Shown piece by piece: positions 35,268 through 44,242 of a stretch of 64,000 bases of DNA. The notes beneath the pieces were generated by a model. It had not been told where the DNA came from and searched no databases. It worked only from the letters and a program-made list of their open reading frames with translations. The position numbers and the translations under genes were made by a program. Positions within the stretch are counted from its first letter, which is position 1. Each line of letters begins with the position of its first letter. Source of the stretch: Acidobacteriota bacterium (GTDB taxonomy: Bacteria; Acidobacteriota; Blastocatellia; Pyrinomonadales; Pyrinomonadaceae); contig JAOAPY010000034.1 of assembly GCA_025463135.1 (NCBI GenBank), positions 97,623 to 161,622 of the forward strand, in the 5' to 3' direction.

Positions 35268-35915
35268 ATGAATAGAAGACCGGAACGGGAAGCTTTCACA
35301 AAGAGCGAGTGGAAGCTGATCCAAGCTCATCGGACGCCCAGGCAAGTCCAAAAGTTCCTCAGCTCGTTGCCTTATAATTGGGAGCGCGACGGCGGCACGC
35401 AACGTTCATTTCGCGAAGTACTAAAGTGCGGCGAGGCACACTGCATGGAGGCCGCGCTGGCCGCCGCCGTAATTCTGGAACAGCATGGCTATCCGCCGCT
35501 GCTGATGAGTCTTGAGTCCTGGGACAAGTTGGATCATGTGATCTTCATCTATCAACAAGGGGGACTGTGGGGCTCGATAGCGCGCTCGCGCGATCTCGGC
35601 CTGCACGGACGGCGGCCGGTATTTCGCAACTTGCGACAACTGGCCTGGAGTTACTTTGATCCATACGTCGACTTTTCGGGCCGCCTGATCGGCTATGGCC
35701 CCGGCAAGCTATACGATCTGGGAAACTATGACTGGCGCTTTTCGCCCCGTAATCTTTGGAAGGTCGAGAATTACCTGCGCGAGATACCTCATCACGCCAT
35801 ACGTTCTTCTGATCGCAGGTACGAACGGCTGCATCAACGCTACCGGGAGTTCAAAGAAAAATATCCGGATAAACAGGCGGGCTATTACGATCACCGCGAG
35901 CGTTGGATGCTGTAG
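35268..35915 (+). CDS. Putative transglutaminase-like cysteine protein
   Basis: A 215-aa soluble protein. CGEAHCMEAALAAAVILEQH followed about 30 residues later by DKLDHVIFIYQQGGLWGSIA, and later AWSYFDPYVD, resembles the Cys-His-Asp order of papain/transglutaminase-like folds, with the Cys at the start of a long helix. I cannot name a substrate. The C-terminal third is basic and aromatic (YERLHQRYREFKEKYPDKQ). It stands alone between a heptad repeat and a palindromic element. Confidence 0.6.
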   Translation: MNRRPEREAFTKSEWKLIQAHRTPRQVQKFLSSLPYNWERDGGTQRSFREVLKCGEAHCMEAALAAAVILEQHGYPPLLMSLESWDKLDHVIFIYQQGGLWGSIARSRDLGLHGRRPVFRNLRQLAWSYFDPYVDFSGRLIGYGPGKLYDLGNYDWRFSPRNLWKVENYLREIPHHAIRSSDRRYERLHQRYREFKEKYPDKQAGYYDHRERWML

Positions 35916-35925
35916 CGACAGGTGC

Positions 35926-36010
35926 TTAGAGTACCGCCTTCAGGCGGGCTTTTTGGCTCGCGAGTTTTGAATTACCGGGGAGTAAAGCCCGTCTGAAGGC
36001 GGTACTCTAA
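35926..36010. repeat. Foldback element supplying the EamA stop codon
   Basis: TTAGAGTACCGCCTTCAGGC and its near-perfect inverse at 35985-36010 enclose about 35 bp. The TAG stop of the EamA gene (minus strand, 36007-36009) lies in the right arm, so the element has defined the 3' end of that gene. Confidence 0.85.
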
Positions 36011-36888
36011 ACGCCTGGCAGCATCATCAAATTTCTTTTCGCTTTCGCTGCGAAAAACATGTGACCCACTACCGCGGCGACAATGATCGCGCCGCCGAGG
36101 ATGGCCCACGCCGAGGGTCGTTCGCCAATAAACAGGAACACCCACACTGGATTCAGCACCGGCTCGATATAGCCGATGATGCTGGCATCGAGCGAACGGA
36201 CGCCGCGCGCCATCGCGAGCGTAAAAAGCAAATAGGCAAAGCCAATTTGCACGATGCCCAGATAAGCAACACAGGCGGCATCAGCCGCTGATATGTGTGG
36301 CAGGATCGCCAGTCCTACGGGCGCGGTGACCAGGACCACCAGCAGGTTTCCGTAAATCACTGAGGAAGCGCGGTTGACCTCGCGGGCCGTGGAGTGCCGC
36401 AGCAGTAGAAAATAACAGGCAAAGCAAAAGCCCGATGTCAGGGCCAGAAGATTGCCGGTAACATCCTGCGGCCTTAGCTTGCCGACAAAAAACAACGACA
36501 TGCCAATGAGGCAGAAGGTGACCGTGACCAGATCGCGCCGGCGAAACTTTTCTTTGTAGAACAGCGGTTCCAGTAACAGCACATAAACGGGCGCCGTGTA
36601 CTGCAGAAAGATCGCATTGGCCGCCGTCGTTTGTTTGGTCGCAAGCACAAACAGAATCAGCAGCGCAGCGTAAAGGAGCGAGGCCAGCGCGGTCATGCGA
36701 TTGAGGCCAAAGCCTTCGCGGCGCGTGAGGATGGCGACCGTAATCGCGGCCAGCAGTGAGCGACCAAAAGAGAGTTCAAGTCCCGAAAGCGTGGTGGCTT
36801 TGATGAAGAGGCCGCCCGTACTCCAAAGACCGGCGGCGCCCAGAACCAGCAACAGTGGTGAGCGTCGCAACCGAGATTCCTGGGACAT
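36007..36888 (-). CDS. EamA family transporter (DMT superfamily)
   Basis: A 293-aa inner-membrane permease with ten predicted helices in two EamA halves (LLLVLGAAGLWSTGGLFIKA; LALTSGFCFACYFLLLRH). The second half has the conserved YIEPVLNPVWVFLFIGERP. It is likely an exporter of metabolites or amino acids; the substrate is not predictable. ATG 36888 is preferred, because the 37 extra residues of the longer frame do not resemble the family. The stop codon comes from the repeat at 35926-36010. Confidence 0.9.
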   Translation of the reverse strand: MSQESRLRRSPLLLVLGAAGLWSTGGLFIKATTLSGLELSFGRSLLAAITVAILTRREGFGLNRMTALASLLYAALLILFVLATKQTTAANAIFLQYTAPVYVLLLEPLFYKEKFRRRDLVTVTFCLIGMSLFFVGKLRPQDVTGNLLALTSGFCFACYFLLLRHSTAREVNRASSVIYGNLLVVLVTAPVGLAILPHISAADAACVAYLGIVQIGFAYLLFTLAMARGVRSLDASIIGYIEPVLNPVWVFLFIGERPSAWAILGGAIIVAAVVGHMFFAAKAKRNLMMLPGV

Positions 36889-37030
36889 GATTATCCGATT
36901 AAATATGAAGATTGGCGAAAGAAACCTTGTAGCTAGTGTTTGACAGGCTAACTGAAGGATATTATTGTGCTCAAGCAAATCAGTCCAGCTAACCTCCATC
37001 TGATTACTTCATTGAATAGGACACCTCAAC

Positions 37031-39415
37031 ATGAGCCAACTAGACTTTCATGAAATCGCATCGCTCCTAAACCAAAGTCGCACTACTCAGATCGATCTTA
37101 CGCCCCTCCGAGCAAGGGAGAATAAGTGGTCACTACATAAAGGTAGTCACAAGGTACACACGTCTTCATACCCATTTAAGGTTTTATACATCCATGCCGC
37201 AGCGACGAATGAGGATTTGAAAGAAGCGGGTCGTCAGATTAGCGAAGACGAGAACACACACGTCGTATTCCCGCCATCGTTACAACAAAAACATGCTTCT
37301 GATATTCGAAAGCGGTTCGCAAAAGCCACGAATGTATGGACCACTAAAGAATACTTGATCTCATTTCTTAAGGACGAACTCGACACCTATCTTAAGAAAC
37401 TCTCCAATCAATCTCCACAGTACTATATAGACCCCCACGTGCAAACTCATGGGGGCTTTAACAGGAAAACACCGAATCCTGTGCTCTCTTTTTTGAGAGA
37501 CTCCGACTCGGAATCAAGGGTAGGAAGCGGCCGATTAGGTATTTTGCTAGCTGAGCCTGGCCAAGGGAAGACTTACATGAGCAGACATTTGGTTGCCAAG
37601 ATAGCGGAGGTTGATAAAGGCTTGGTTCCGTTAATGGTGGCGTCGGCTCAGTGGCACGCTATGTCAGTCGAAGACCAAAGCTCCCTTGCCAAGACGATCG
37701 CGCACTCTTTCAAACACTTCGGGGCCACAATTGGGTGGTTGGATGGTCACGAAGACCAATTCTTGCGGGCCACTCTAAAAGCTAATTTGTTTCGACTAAT
37801 TTTCGATGGATTTGACGAGTATATTTTGCGTAACCGCGGGACTGTACAACCATTAGAGGTGTTAGAAACGCTTGCTGAACTGGCGGCTTCCACCGGCACG
37901 CGTATTGTTATTACCTCAAGAACTTCGTTTTGGCATACGAATCTCCCCGAAGCAGAAGTTCGAAATTTTGTGGAGCGGACCGGCTCGCTCGTTTTCTCTA
38001 TTTTGCCATTCGATCTTGAACATGCTAGGAATTACTTTAAACATCGCATAGAGAAACCGAAACTGGTCGACCAAGCGGCGTTAGTCTACACCAACCTCCG
38101 TAATGTCAGTGAGAATCTCGCCGGCCGAGGTTTCGTTCTGAGACTGATAGCGGACCTCATCGCGCGCAGTGGGACGCACAGCAATGTTCAGATTGATAGA
38201 ACGAATCCTCTTCTCTGGTTGATGAGAGCTCTTTGTGAACGGGAAGTTGTTCGGCAATCCCTTCCTTTCACATCAGAAGAGCAAATAGAGGTCTTGCGTA
38301 CTTTCGCCACTGAAACAGCAACAGGAGCTATACCGACCACCGAACTGCTTGAACTCGCCATGGGAATAGTGAAGCCCAGTTTAGACTCGGATACGTTGGC
38401 CACTTCAATTGAAAAGTTCAAGAGTCATCCCTTGTTGGAGAAAGCCAAGGAGACGGATCGCTGGCGCTTTCAACAGGAGCAAATTTGGATCGCTCTACTT
38501 GCCGACCAATTGGTAAAGTGGAGTGGGAATCAGATTCTTGCGTTTGTCGTCAAGGCACGGCTCGAAGTTGGGGCGAGACAGGATCTTGGTTCGATGATTG
38601 TTGACCTTATTCGAAACAAAACGGTCGATGACGCCGCTATACTTAAGATTGGGGAAATAACGAGTGCGATGACGCCTCTTTACGAACAGGTGACGGGAGT
38701 GAAAGAGACGACCGGTGAAGGTCGTCGACTCGGCGCAGTAATAGCGTTGCTTGCGGTCGAAGATTTTTACCGAATGGGAAGTTCCCATATGGAACGAACT
38801 AATCTGCTATTGCGTCTCACTGGCCAAGACGCCGTCCGAGGGTTAATCTTCGCCGGCACGATAGCGCGCTACGATTTTCGAGGAACTATCTTCGACCGAT
38901 GTCGTTTTGAACACGTTGCATGGGCGAACTGCAAATTTGACGAAAACACGCGATTCAAGAATTGTAAATTTGAGGGTGGAGTCCCTCCTGCTCATTGTGA
39001 AGGCTTTGGGAGCGTGCAGTTGGTAGACTGCAGGCTTGATCCAGATGCTGAGGCCATTGTGAACGGGGCCCGAGTAAAACAAGGGAAAAAGAGGTATGCG
39101 ACCGACGACTTACGTGCTGACATACAAAGCGTAATAACCAAATTCATTATCAAAGGTAGCGTGGAGTTGAAAGATGTGGATGAGCGACATCTGACTCGTG
39201 GTCCAATTGGCGCCTCTCGCTACAAGGAGGAGATTCTTGAAGTGCTCTGCGCGATGATATTAGAAGATCAGCAGCTCTCGGGTTCCAAAAAAATTGAGTA
39301 CGGAGTCCGCAAGAATGCCAGAGAGGCCGTGAAGTTCTACGCCAGTAACAACGTGTTCACGGGTGCCCTCCAAGAAGCTTTTGAAACGTTGCAGATTAGA
39401 CTCTCCGTGAGCTGA
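37031..39415 (+). CDS. NACHT-like STAND NTPase with pentapeptide-like segment
   Basis: A 794-aa signal-transducing NTPase. The N-terminal ~150 residues form an unrecognised alpha/beta domain (VLYIHAAATNEDLKEAGRQI; NVWTTKEYLISFLKDELDTY). The NTPase has Walker A AEPGQGKT with K180, a NACHT-style Walker B FDGFDE (D259, D262, E263) and sensor RIVITSRTSFW. A helical region follows, then a short pentapeptide-repeat-like strip at about 614-650 (YDFRGTIFDRCRFEHV; CKFDENTRFKNCKF) and a helical C-terminus. Such proteins often act in antiphage defence, which is inference here. Coding sequence is visibly more AT-rich than flanking genes, suggesting horizontal transfer. No effector partner gene is adjacent. 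Confidence 0.82.
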   Translation: MSQLDFHEIASLLNQSRTTQIDLTPLRARENKWSLHKGSHKVHTSSYPFKVLYIHAAATNEDLKEAGRQISEDENTHVVFPPSLQQKHASDIRKRFAKATNVWTTKEYLISFLKDELDTYLKKLSNQSPQYYIDPHVQTHGGFNRKTPNPVLSFLRDSDSESRVGSGRLGILLAEPGQGKTYMSRHLVAKIAEVDKGLVPLMVASAQWHAMSVEDQSSLAKTIAHSFKHFGATIGWLDGHEDQFLRATLKANLFRLIFDGFDEYILRNRGTVQPLEVLETLAELAASTGTRIVITSRTSFWHTNLPEAEVRNFVERTGSLVFSILPFDLEHARNYFKHRIEKPKLVDQAALVYTNLRNVSENLAGRGFVLRLIADLIARSGTHSNVQIDRTNPLLWLMRALCEREVVRQSLPFTSEEQIEVLRTFATETATGAIPTTELLELAMGIVKPSLDSDTLATSIEKFKSHPLLEKAKETDRWRFQQEQIWIALLADQLVKWSGNQILAFVVKARLEVGARQDLGSMIVDLIRNKTVDDAAILKIGEITSAMTPLYEQVTGVKETTGEGRRLGAVIALLAVEDFYRMGSSHMERTNLLLRLTGQDAVRGLIFAGTIARYDFRGTIFDRCRFEHVAWANCKFDENTRFKNCKFEGGVPPAHCEGFGSVQLVDCRLDPDAEAIVNGARVKQGKKRYATDDLRADIQSVITKFIIKGSVELKDVDERHLTRGPIGASRYKEEILEVLCAMILEDQQLSGSKKIEYGVRKNAREAVKFYASNNVFTGALQEAFETLQIRLSVS

Positions 39416-39432
39416 TAGTGGTTGCAACCTAA

Positions 39433-40470
39433 CTAATCGTTCTTCAGCGTCGCTTTCAAATATTTCCCGAAGACACCGTTCCAGGGTGGAATGACGATTG
39501 AGACTGCGCCTTCAGCCTGGGCCTGGCAGGCCAGCCGAATAAGCGGTTTGGGTTCGGCGGTATCGATGTAACCGAACTCTTTGATCTTCTTGTCCTCGCG
39601 CGTGGCGACTGGGGCGAGTTTCTGAGCGCCGCCGAGAACACCAACCCAGCACGTTCCGCAGGACGCCGAGCGACACTCGACGGGAATCGGCCCTTCGATG
39701 CGCCGCGGATCGAGTGCGGCCCAATCGCGCGAACGATCCTCGGCGGCGCCCCAAGCCAGGTCCTGAGCGTTATTCAGCTTGTATTTCGCTTCGTCATCGC
39801 TCTCGTCAAAGACGACGGTCCATTTCTTGTCGACAGTTTTCAGAAATCCCAGCATCCCCTGGCTGTCATCTTTGGCGCGCGCTTTCAAAATCTGCTCCGG
39901 CGATTTTTTCACATGCTTCTTATCCAGTTGCATGCTGCCGGGCGCGGCCGTAAAGGACGCGGGACCCGTCTGCCGCAAGGTCATGAAAGCGACGGCAGTG
40001 ATACCCACCACCAGCGACTTATCAACTTTTAAAGCGGAGGCGACGTCGGTAGCGAGTGCCAGAATCTGATCGGCAAGCGCAGCAGCGCAGACTTCAGTTT
40101 GCGATCGGTCAGGGGACGCAGACTGAAGTCCGCGCCACTCGGCGGCATGCCGCTCAACCGCTTGCTTCACCTGTGGCCAATAACGGTGACCGTAAAGAAA
40201 CTTGTGCGAGGAATCCACCTGATTCTTGAGATAGTAGTTCCCCTGCAACAGCAATTCGCTCGCCAATTTTTGCGCGTCAGCGGCGGCGGTCAGTGCGAGG
40301 AAAAGCCCCAGAGGATAGAAGGAGAACCAGATTTGGGCCGCGTTGCTGTCGATCTCATGTATCGATGGCAAGAGTGAACGGACCATCGCCGTCCAGGCCC
40401 CTTCGTCACACTGGTTAAGAAGGCTTATGAGAGGCGTTTCCGCCGCTGCTGTTGTTACGCTTGTGCTCAT
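39433..40470 (-). CDS. 2Fe-2S ferredoxin-type protein with helical N-terminal domain
   Basis: A 345-aa protein. A helical N-terminal domain of unknown type (about residues 1-175) is followed by a plant-type 2Fe-2S domain with C-x4-C-x2-C in ECRSASCGTCWVG and the fourth cysteine in IRLACQAQAEG. It probably carries electrons, possibly for the respiratory cluster just downstream, although an intergenic gap and the opposite-strand zinc-ribbon gene separate them. Residues about 112-128 (RGLQSASPDRSQTEVCA) are encoded by a palindromic element at 40085-40135, so this part is a late insertion. It is convergent with the NTPase gene, 17 bp away. Confidence 0.82.
   Translation of the reverse strand: MSTSVTTAAAETPLISLLNQCDEGAWTAMVRSLLPSIHEIDSNAAQIWFSFYPLGLFLALTAAADAQKLASELLLQGNYYLKNQVDSSHKFLYGHRYWPQVKQAVERHAAEWRGLQSASPDRSQTEVCAAALADQILALATDVASALKVDKSLVVGITAVAFMTLRQTGPASFTAAPGSMQLDKKHVKKSPEQILKARAKDDSQGMLGFLKTVDKKWTVVFDESDDEAKYKLNNAQDLAWGAAEDRSRDWAALDPRRIEGPIPVECRSASCGTCWVGVLGGAQKLAPVATREDKKIKEFGYIDTAEPKPLIRLACQAQAEGAVSIVIPPWNGVFGKYLKATLKND
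40085..40135. repeat. Palindromic element inside the 2Fe-2S gene
   Basis: GCGCAGACTTCAGTTTGCG at 40085-40103 and CGCAGACTGAAGTCCGCGC at 40117-40135 are inverted with few mismatches. The whole is 51 bp, or 17 codons, keeping the host frame open. The core is shared with the hairpin at 16018-16035. Confidence 0.8.
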
Positions 40471-40831
40471 GGAAACCTCAGACGAGAAAAATCACCTTAA
40501 CGAAAAACAAGTACTTTAGCAGCATACTCGGACAGGTTCAAAGCGGCATCGTTTCGAGTGCGCCGACGGAACTAAAGCGGCGACAGGTCACCGCACTCCA
40601 AACGTTGACAAGACGGCGTGGCCAGAGTACAAGTCGAACTCAATCTGCGCTTTTGGTGTCTGTCTTACGGTTGGCGTCGCTTAAGGTGTCAGTCTCGAGA
40701 CTCCGACTACGAATCTGAGATCTCAGATCTGAGATCTCAAATTGGTTCGACGCTGAAATCTAAAGTTCGACTCTCTCAATTGCAGCAGATCTGAAATCCG
40801 TAATGCGCATTCTTATTGGGGGCTTATTTAG
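40471..40831. other. Non-coding gap with small repeats
   Basis: 361 bp without a gene. An imperfect foldback (GTTTCGAGTGCGCCGACGG with GGTGACC-type inverse, 40549-40605) and a GATCTCA-type heptad stretch (40714-40741) are present. It should also hold divergent promoters for the 2Fe-2S and zinc-ribbon genes, which I could not place. Confidence 0.5.
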
Positions 40832-41185
40832 ATGGAAACCAATACTTCAAAAACCGCGAAACCGGGACGTTCATTCGATAGCGCCTATGGGTTCTCTTTC
40901 GCTATTGCGCTGGGTCTCATCCTTTTTATTGCCGGACTGATAATTACCCTGACATTGGGTGAGGGTACCAGCATTGGTCTAATTTTCGGGATTCCGTTAT
41001 TGGTAGCAGGCCTGGTTGTGCCGCTGTTTATGATGCGCGGCGGCCTGAAGCACAACATTATCAGTGCCGCCTGTCCCTACTGTGGCACCGCGATCAAGAC
41101 TTCCGATGCCACGATCAGGCTGAATTGTCCAGCTTGCAGCCGGAAGATAGTGGTGCGCGAAATGCAGTTCGAGCAGGTTGATTGA
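40832..41185 (+). CDS. Membrane protein with C-terminal zinc ribbon
   Basis: A 117-aa protein with two membrane helices (FSFAIALGLILFIAGLIITL and IGLIFGIPLLVAGLVVPLFM) and a cytoplasmic or periplasmic zinc ribbon with two knuckles, CPYCGTAIK and CPACSRKIV. It is convergent with coxD, 4 bp away. The role is unknown; an accessory or assembly function for the oxidase is possible from position only. Confidence 0.7.
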   Translation: METNTSKTAKPGRSFDSAYGFSFAIALGLILFIAGLIITLTLGEGTSIGLIFGIPLLVAGLVVPLFMMRGGLKHNIISAACPYCGTAIKTSDATIRLNCPACSRKIVVREMQFEQVD

Positions 41186-41189
41186 GGAA

Positions 41190-41486
41190 CTAAAAAACCG
41201 GCAACCAGCTTCTGGTGGAATAATCGCTGAAGGTCAGCGCAAACATGATGGCCAACCAAAACAGCGCTGCACCAAAGACCACCCAGATCAATCGCGAGCT
41301 GTAGCGCATGTGCATGAAGTAGAGGATTACCAGCGCTGCTTTGATGCAGGCAATTGTCAGCGCCACGATCGCATTCAGAGGCCCGGGAAAGTCAAAGAAC
41401 GCCACCCACGCCGTCAGCACGGTGCCGACCAGCAAGGCCAGAAAAATCGCAAAATAAACCTTTACTGAAACTATGTGCTCACTCAT
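41190..41486 (-). CDS. coxD: Cytochrome c oxidase subunit IV family protein
   Basis: A 98-aa protein with three hydrophobic helices (FAIFLALLVGTVLTAWVAFF; AIVALTIACIKAALVILYF; WVVFGAALFWLAIMFALTF), as in prokaryotic subunit IV (CtaF-like). The motif KAALVILYFMHMRYSSRL is characteristic. It is the last gene of the respiratory operon, starting 6 bp after coxC. It stabilises the oxidase and has no redox centre. Confidence 0.92.
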   Translation of the reverse strand: MSEHIVSVKVYFAIFLALLVGTVLTAWVAFFDFPGPLNAIVALTIACIKAALVILYFMHMRYSSRLIWVVFGAALFWLAIMFALTFSDYSTRSWLPVF

Positions 41487-41492
41487 AGTCGT

Positions 41493-42290
41493 TTAACCAT
41501 GTCCGATATGCCGGCCCAACAAATAGAGCAGGGGGAAAAGAAAGATCCAAACAATATCCACGAAGTGCCAGTAGAGCCCTGAAATTTCGATCGGGTTGTG
41601 ATACTCAGGACCGTAACGACCGCGCACCGAGAAGAACAGCAGCACCAGCATTATCCCCAGACCAATGATCATGTGCAGGGCATGCATGCCCGTCATCGCA
41701 AAATAAATCCAGTAGAACAACTCTACGTTTCTGACGGTGGCGCCGGGAATCAGGTGGAGCTTATGTTTGTCCGCCGGCTTGCCCTCTTCCTGAACGGACG
41801 GATTGAAGGGGTGTCCCGGAATCAGCCTACCGGGAATGAGGTTGTCGTCGTATTTCTGTTTGTACTCGACCGCCTTGATCCCGAGAAAAGTCACACCGAA
41901 GATCATGGTGAGTACGAGGAAAAGAATCTGCAGCTGTTGCCTGCCTATCTGAGTGCAGTAAACCGTCAACGCCATCGTGAAGCTGCTGCAAATGAGCACG
42001 ACCGTATTGACGGCCCCGAGCCAGATGTCCAGGTGGTTGCTGGCAACCTCGAACGATTCGGGATACTTCCACCGATAGAGTGTGTAAGCCAGGAACATGC
42101 CGCCGAAGAACATGATTTCCGTTACGAGAAAGACCCACATGCCCAGGGCGCTGGCCTCTCGCTGCTGGTCCATGTTCTCGAAATGGTGCTGCAGCCCCGG
42201 GTGGCTCACTTCATGTTCTGTTGCGTAGCTTTCAGCCAAGTGCTTCCTCTCTGAACTCCTCTGCTGGAGATCTTTCCAACTGCCATTCAC
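41493..42290 (-). CDS. coxC: Cytochrome c oxidase subunit III
   Basis: A 265-aa membrane protein with the heme-copper oxidase subunit III pattern: GMWVFLVTEIMFFGGMFLAY, YWIYFAMTGMHALHMIIGLG and the final YWHFVDIVWIFLFPLLYLLG. The start is GTG 42290; the N-terminal ~35 residues are hydrophilic and histidine-rich (SHPGLQHHFENM), so a shorter start is possible. It has an unusual charged insertion between helices (GHPFNPSVQEEGKPADKHK). The 115 bp before coxA hold a palindrome. Confidence 0.94.
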   Translation of the reverse strand: MNGSWKDLQQRSSERKHLAESYATEHEVSHPGLQHHFENMDQQREASALGMWVFLVTEIMFFGGMFLAYTLYRWKYPESFEVASNHLDIWLGAVNTVVLICSSFTMALTVYCTQIGRQQLQILFLVLTMIFGVTFLGIKAVEYKQKYDDNLIPGRLIPGHPFNPSVQEEGKPADKHKLHLIPGATVRNVELFYWIYFAMTGMHALHMIIGLGIMLVLLFFSVRGRYGPEYHNPIEISGLYWHFVDIVWIFLFPLLYLLGRHIGHG

Positions 42291-42300
42291 TGTTGGTCAG

Positions 42301-42351
42301 TTTAGAAAGGGGACTTGTACCCCGTCGCGGCGGACAAGTCCGCTTCTTAAA
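42301..42351. repeat. Palindromic element between coxA and coxC (family 7)
   Basis: TTTAGAAAGGGGACTTGT on the left and ACAAGTCCGCTTCTTAAA on the right. The same core occurs at 55520-55612 and 61019-61045, and here it lies within an operon and should be transcribed. A further short palindrome (CAGGCAAGGATGCCTG, about 42372-42387) follows. Confidence 0.7.
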
Positions 42352-42405
42352 CAGGGAACCTCAATACAAAAAACCGGCAGGCAAGGATGCCTGTGCTCCG
42401 AGGGA

Positions 42406-44061
42406 TTAAACCTCTGCCTTGCTCTCGCCATATCGCCCCACCACTTCCATTTCATCGATGGGCGCGAACTCATATGCTTCCCAAGTTACCACCGGCGTCT
42501 GCTCAAAGTTTTCGGTGGGTGGCGGCGATTGCGTGCGCCACTCGAGTCCCGGCAAGTGCCAGGGATTGGCCGGCGCGATCGGGCCATAACGCATCGACCA
42601 AAGTAAATAAATAGCCGGAATCAACAGACCGACACCGAGAATCGAAGCGCCCGCGGTCGACAAAACGTGCAGCACCTGAAATTCCTCGGGATAGTAGTGA
42701 TAACGCCGCGGCATGCCCATATAGCCAAGCACGAATTGCGGCAGGAACGTCAGATTAAAGCCGATGAATACCACCAGCGCCGAGAAGCGGCCCCACCCTT
42801 CGGGATACATGCGTCCGGTAATCTTTGGCCACCAGTAATGCAGGCCGCCGAGGTAGGCCAGCAGCGTGCCGCCCACCATGATGTAGTGGAAATGCGCGAT
42901 GACGAAATAGGTGTCGCTCAAGTGCACATCAACCGCCAGCGCCGCCAGAAATAATCCCGTCATGCCGCCGATCGTAAACAGACCGATAAAGCCCAGGCCA
43001 TAGAGCATGGGCGTCTCGTAGGAAATCGATCCTTTATAAAGCGTCGCGCTCCAGTTAAAGACCTTGACGGCCGAGGGGATGGCCACGGCAAAACTGAGGA
43101 AGGAAAAGATCATGCCTGCATAGACAGACTGGCTGGCGACAAACAGGTGGTGGCCCCAAACCAGAAAGCCGAAGATAGCGATCGCGAGGCTCGAAAACGC
43201 CACGAATTTATAGCCAAAAACATTCTTGCGTGAAAAGTTGGCGATCAATTCGCTGACTACGCCCATGCCCGGCAAGACCATGATGTAAACAGCCGGGTGC
43301 GAATAAAACCAGAACAGGTGCTGGAACAGAATCGGATCGCCACCCAATGCTGGATCAAAAATACCGACGTGCGCCAATCGCTCAAAAGCCAGCAGCAGGA
43401 TCGTGATCGCAATTACCGGCGTGCCCAGGATCATGATCAGGCTGGTAGCGTAATGGGCCCAGATAAACAACGGCATGCGAAACCAGGTCATGCCCGGGGC
43501 ACGCATCGTGTGAATCGTGACGATAAAGTTCAGGCCGGTAAGAATCGAAGAGAAGCCCGAGATAAAAATCCCCAGACCCGTCGCCACTACATAGGAATTC
43601 GAAAAGGTCGTGCTGAACGGCACGTAAAAAGTCCAACCGGTATCGACGCCGCCGGCCAGTAACGCATAAATGGTGACAATCCCGCCGAGCATGTAGATAT
43701 ACCAGCTCAGCAGATTGATGCGCGGAAAGGCGAGGTCCTTCGCGCCAATCATCAGGGGCACAAGAAAGTTGCCCAGGGTCGCCGGAATCGACGGAATCAA
43801 AAAGAAAAAGACCATGATGATTCCGTGCTGCGTGAACACCTTGTTATAGGTGGTCGAGGTAAGCAGCTGCCCGTGCGGCGTCAGCAACTCCAGACGAATC
43901 AGCATGGCGTAGATGCCGCCAATCATGAAGAAGAAACTAATCGAGCCCAGATAGAGCAAGGCAATCCGCTTGTGGTCCCGGGTCAGCAGCCAGGACTTCA
44001 ACCCATACTCGGCGTTGAGATAATTGATCTTTGATGGCGGTGGTACTTTGAATTCTTCCAT
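42406..44061 (-). CDS. coxA: Cytochrome c oxidase subunit I
   Basis: Catalytic subunit (551 aa, about 12 helices) that reduces O2 at the heme-CuB centre and pumps protons. Recognisable are the heme ligand region [19 protein letters not shown], the CuB histidine and tyrosine loop [18 protein letters not shown], the histidine pair [10 protein letters not shown], and HFHYIMVGG with the other heme histidines. The sequence suits a type A oxidase. It lies between coxB and coxC; a heptad repeat (44088-44242) separates it from coxB. Confidence 0.97.
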   Translation of the reverse strand: MEEFKVPPPSKINYLNAEYGLKSWLLTRDHKRIALLYLGSISFFFMIGGIYAMLIRLELLTPHGQLLTSTTYNKVFTQHGIIMVFFFLIPSIPATLGNFLVPLMIGAKDLAFPRINLLSWYIYMLGGIVTIYALLAGGVDTGWTFYVPFSTTFSNSYVVATGLGIFISGFSSILTGLNFIVTIHTMRAPGMTWFRMPLFIWAHYATSLIMILGTPVIAITILLLAFERLAHVGIFDPALGGDPILFQHLFWFYSHPAVYIMVLPGMGVVSELIANFSRKNVFGYKFVAFSSLAIAIFGFLVWGHHLFVASQSVYAGMIFSFLSFAVAIPSAVKVFNWSATLYKGSISYETPMLYGLGFIGLFTIGGMTGLFLAALAVDVHLSDTYFVIAHFHYIMVGGTLLAYLGGLHYWWPKITGRMYPEGWGRFSALVVFIGFNLTFLPQFVLGYMGMPRRYHYYPEEFQVLHVLSTAGASILGVGLLIPAIYLLWSMRYGPIAPANPWHLPGLEWRTQSPPPTENFEQTPVVTWEAYEFAPIDEMEVVGRYGESKAEV

Positions 44062-44087
44062 TTGATTAATTAGCCAGGGTGCCGCCC

Positions 44088-44242
44088 AGGGTAGAAGGTA
44101 GAAGACAGAAGGCAGAAGGCAGTAAGCAGAAGGCAGACCGCACGGTGAACCTGCCCGTGAAATCCCTCTGATTGATGTTTGAAACCAAAACTACCATTTT
44201 CTTCGTACGCCTTCTGCCTTCTGCCTTCTGCCTTCTGCCTTC
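44088..44242. repeat. Heptad foldback repeat (AGAAGGC type), copy 1
   Basis: Left arm: AGAAGGC, AGAAGGC, AGTAAGC, AGAAGGC. Right arm: CTTCTGC units to the coxB stop codon. The central spacer (TTTGAAACCAAAACTACC and on to TTCGTACGCC, about 44177-44217) is closely related to the spacers at 46190-46233 and 49464-49505. Confidence 0.9.
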
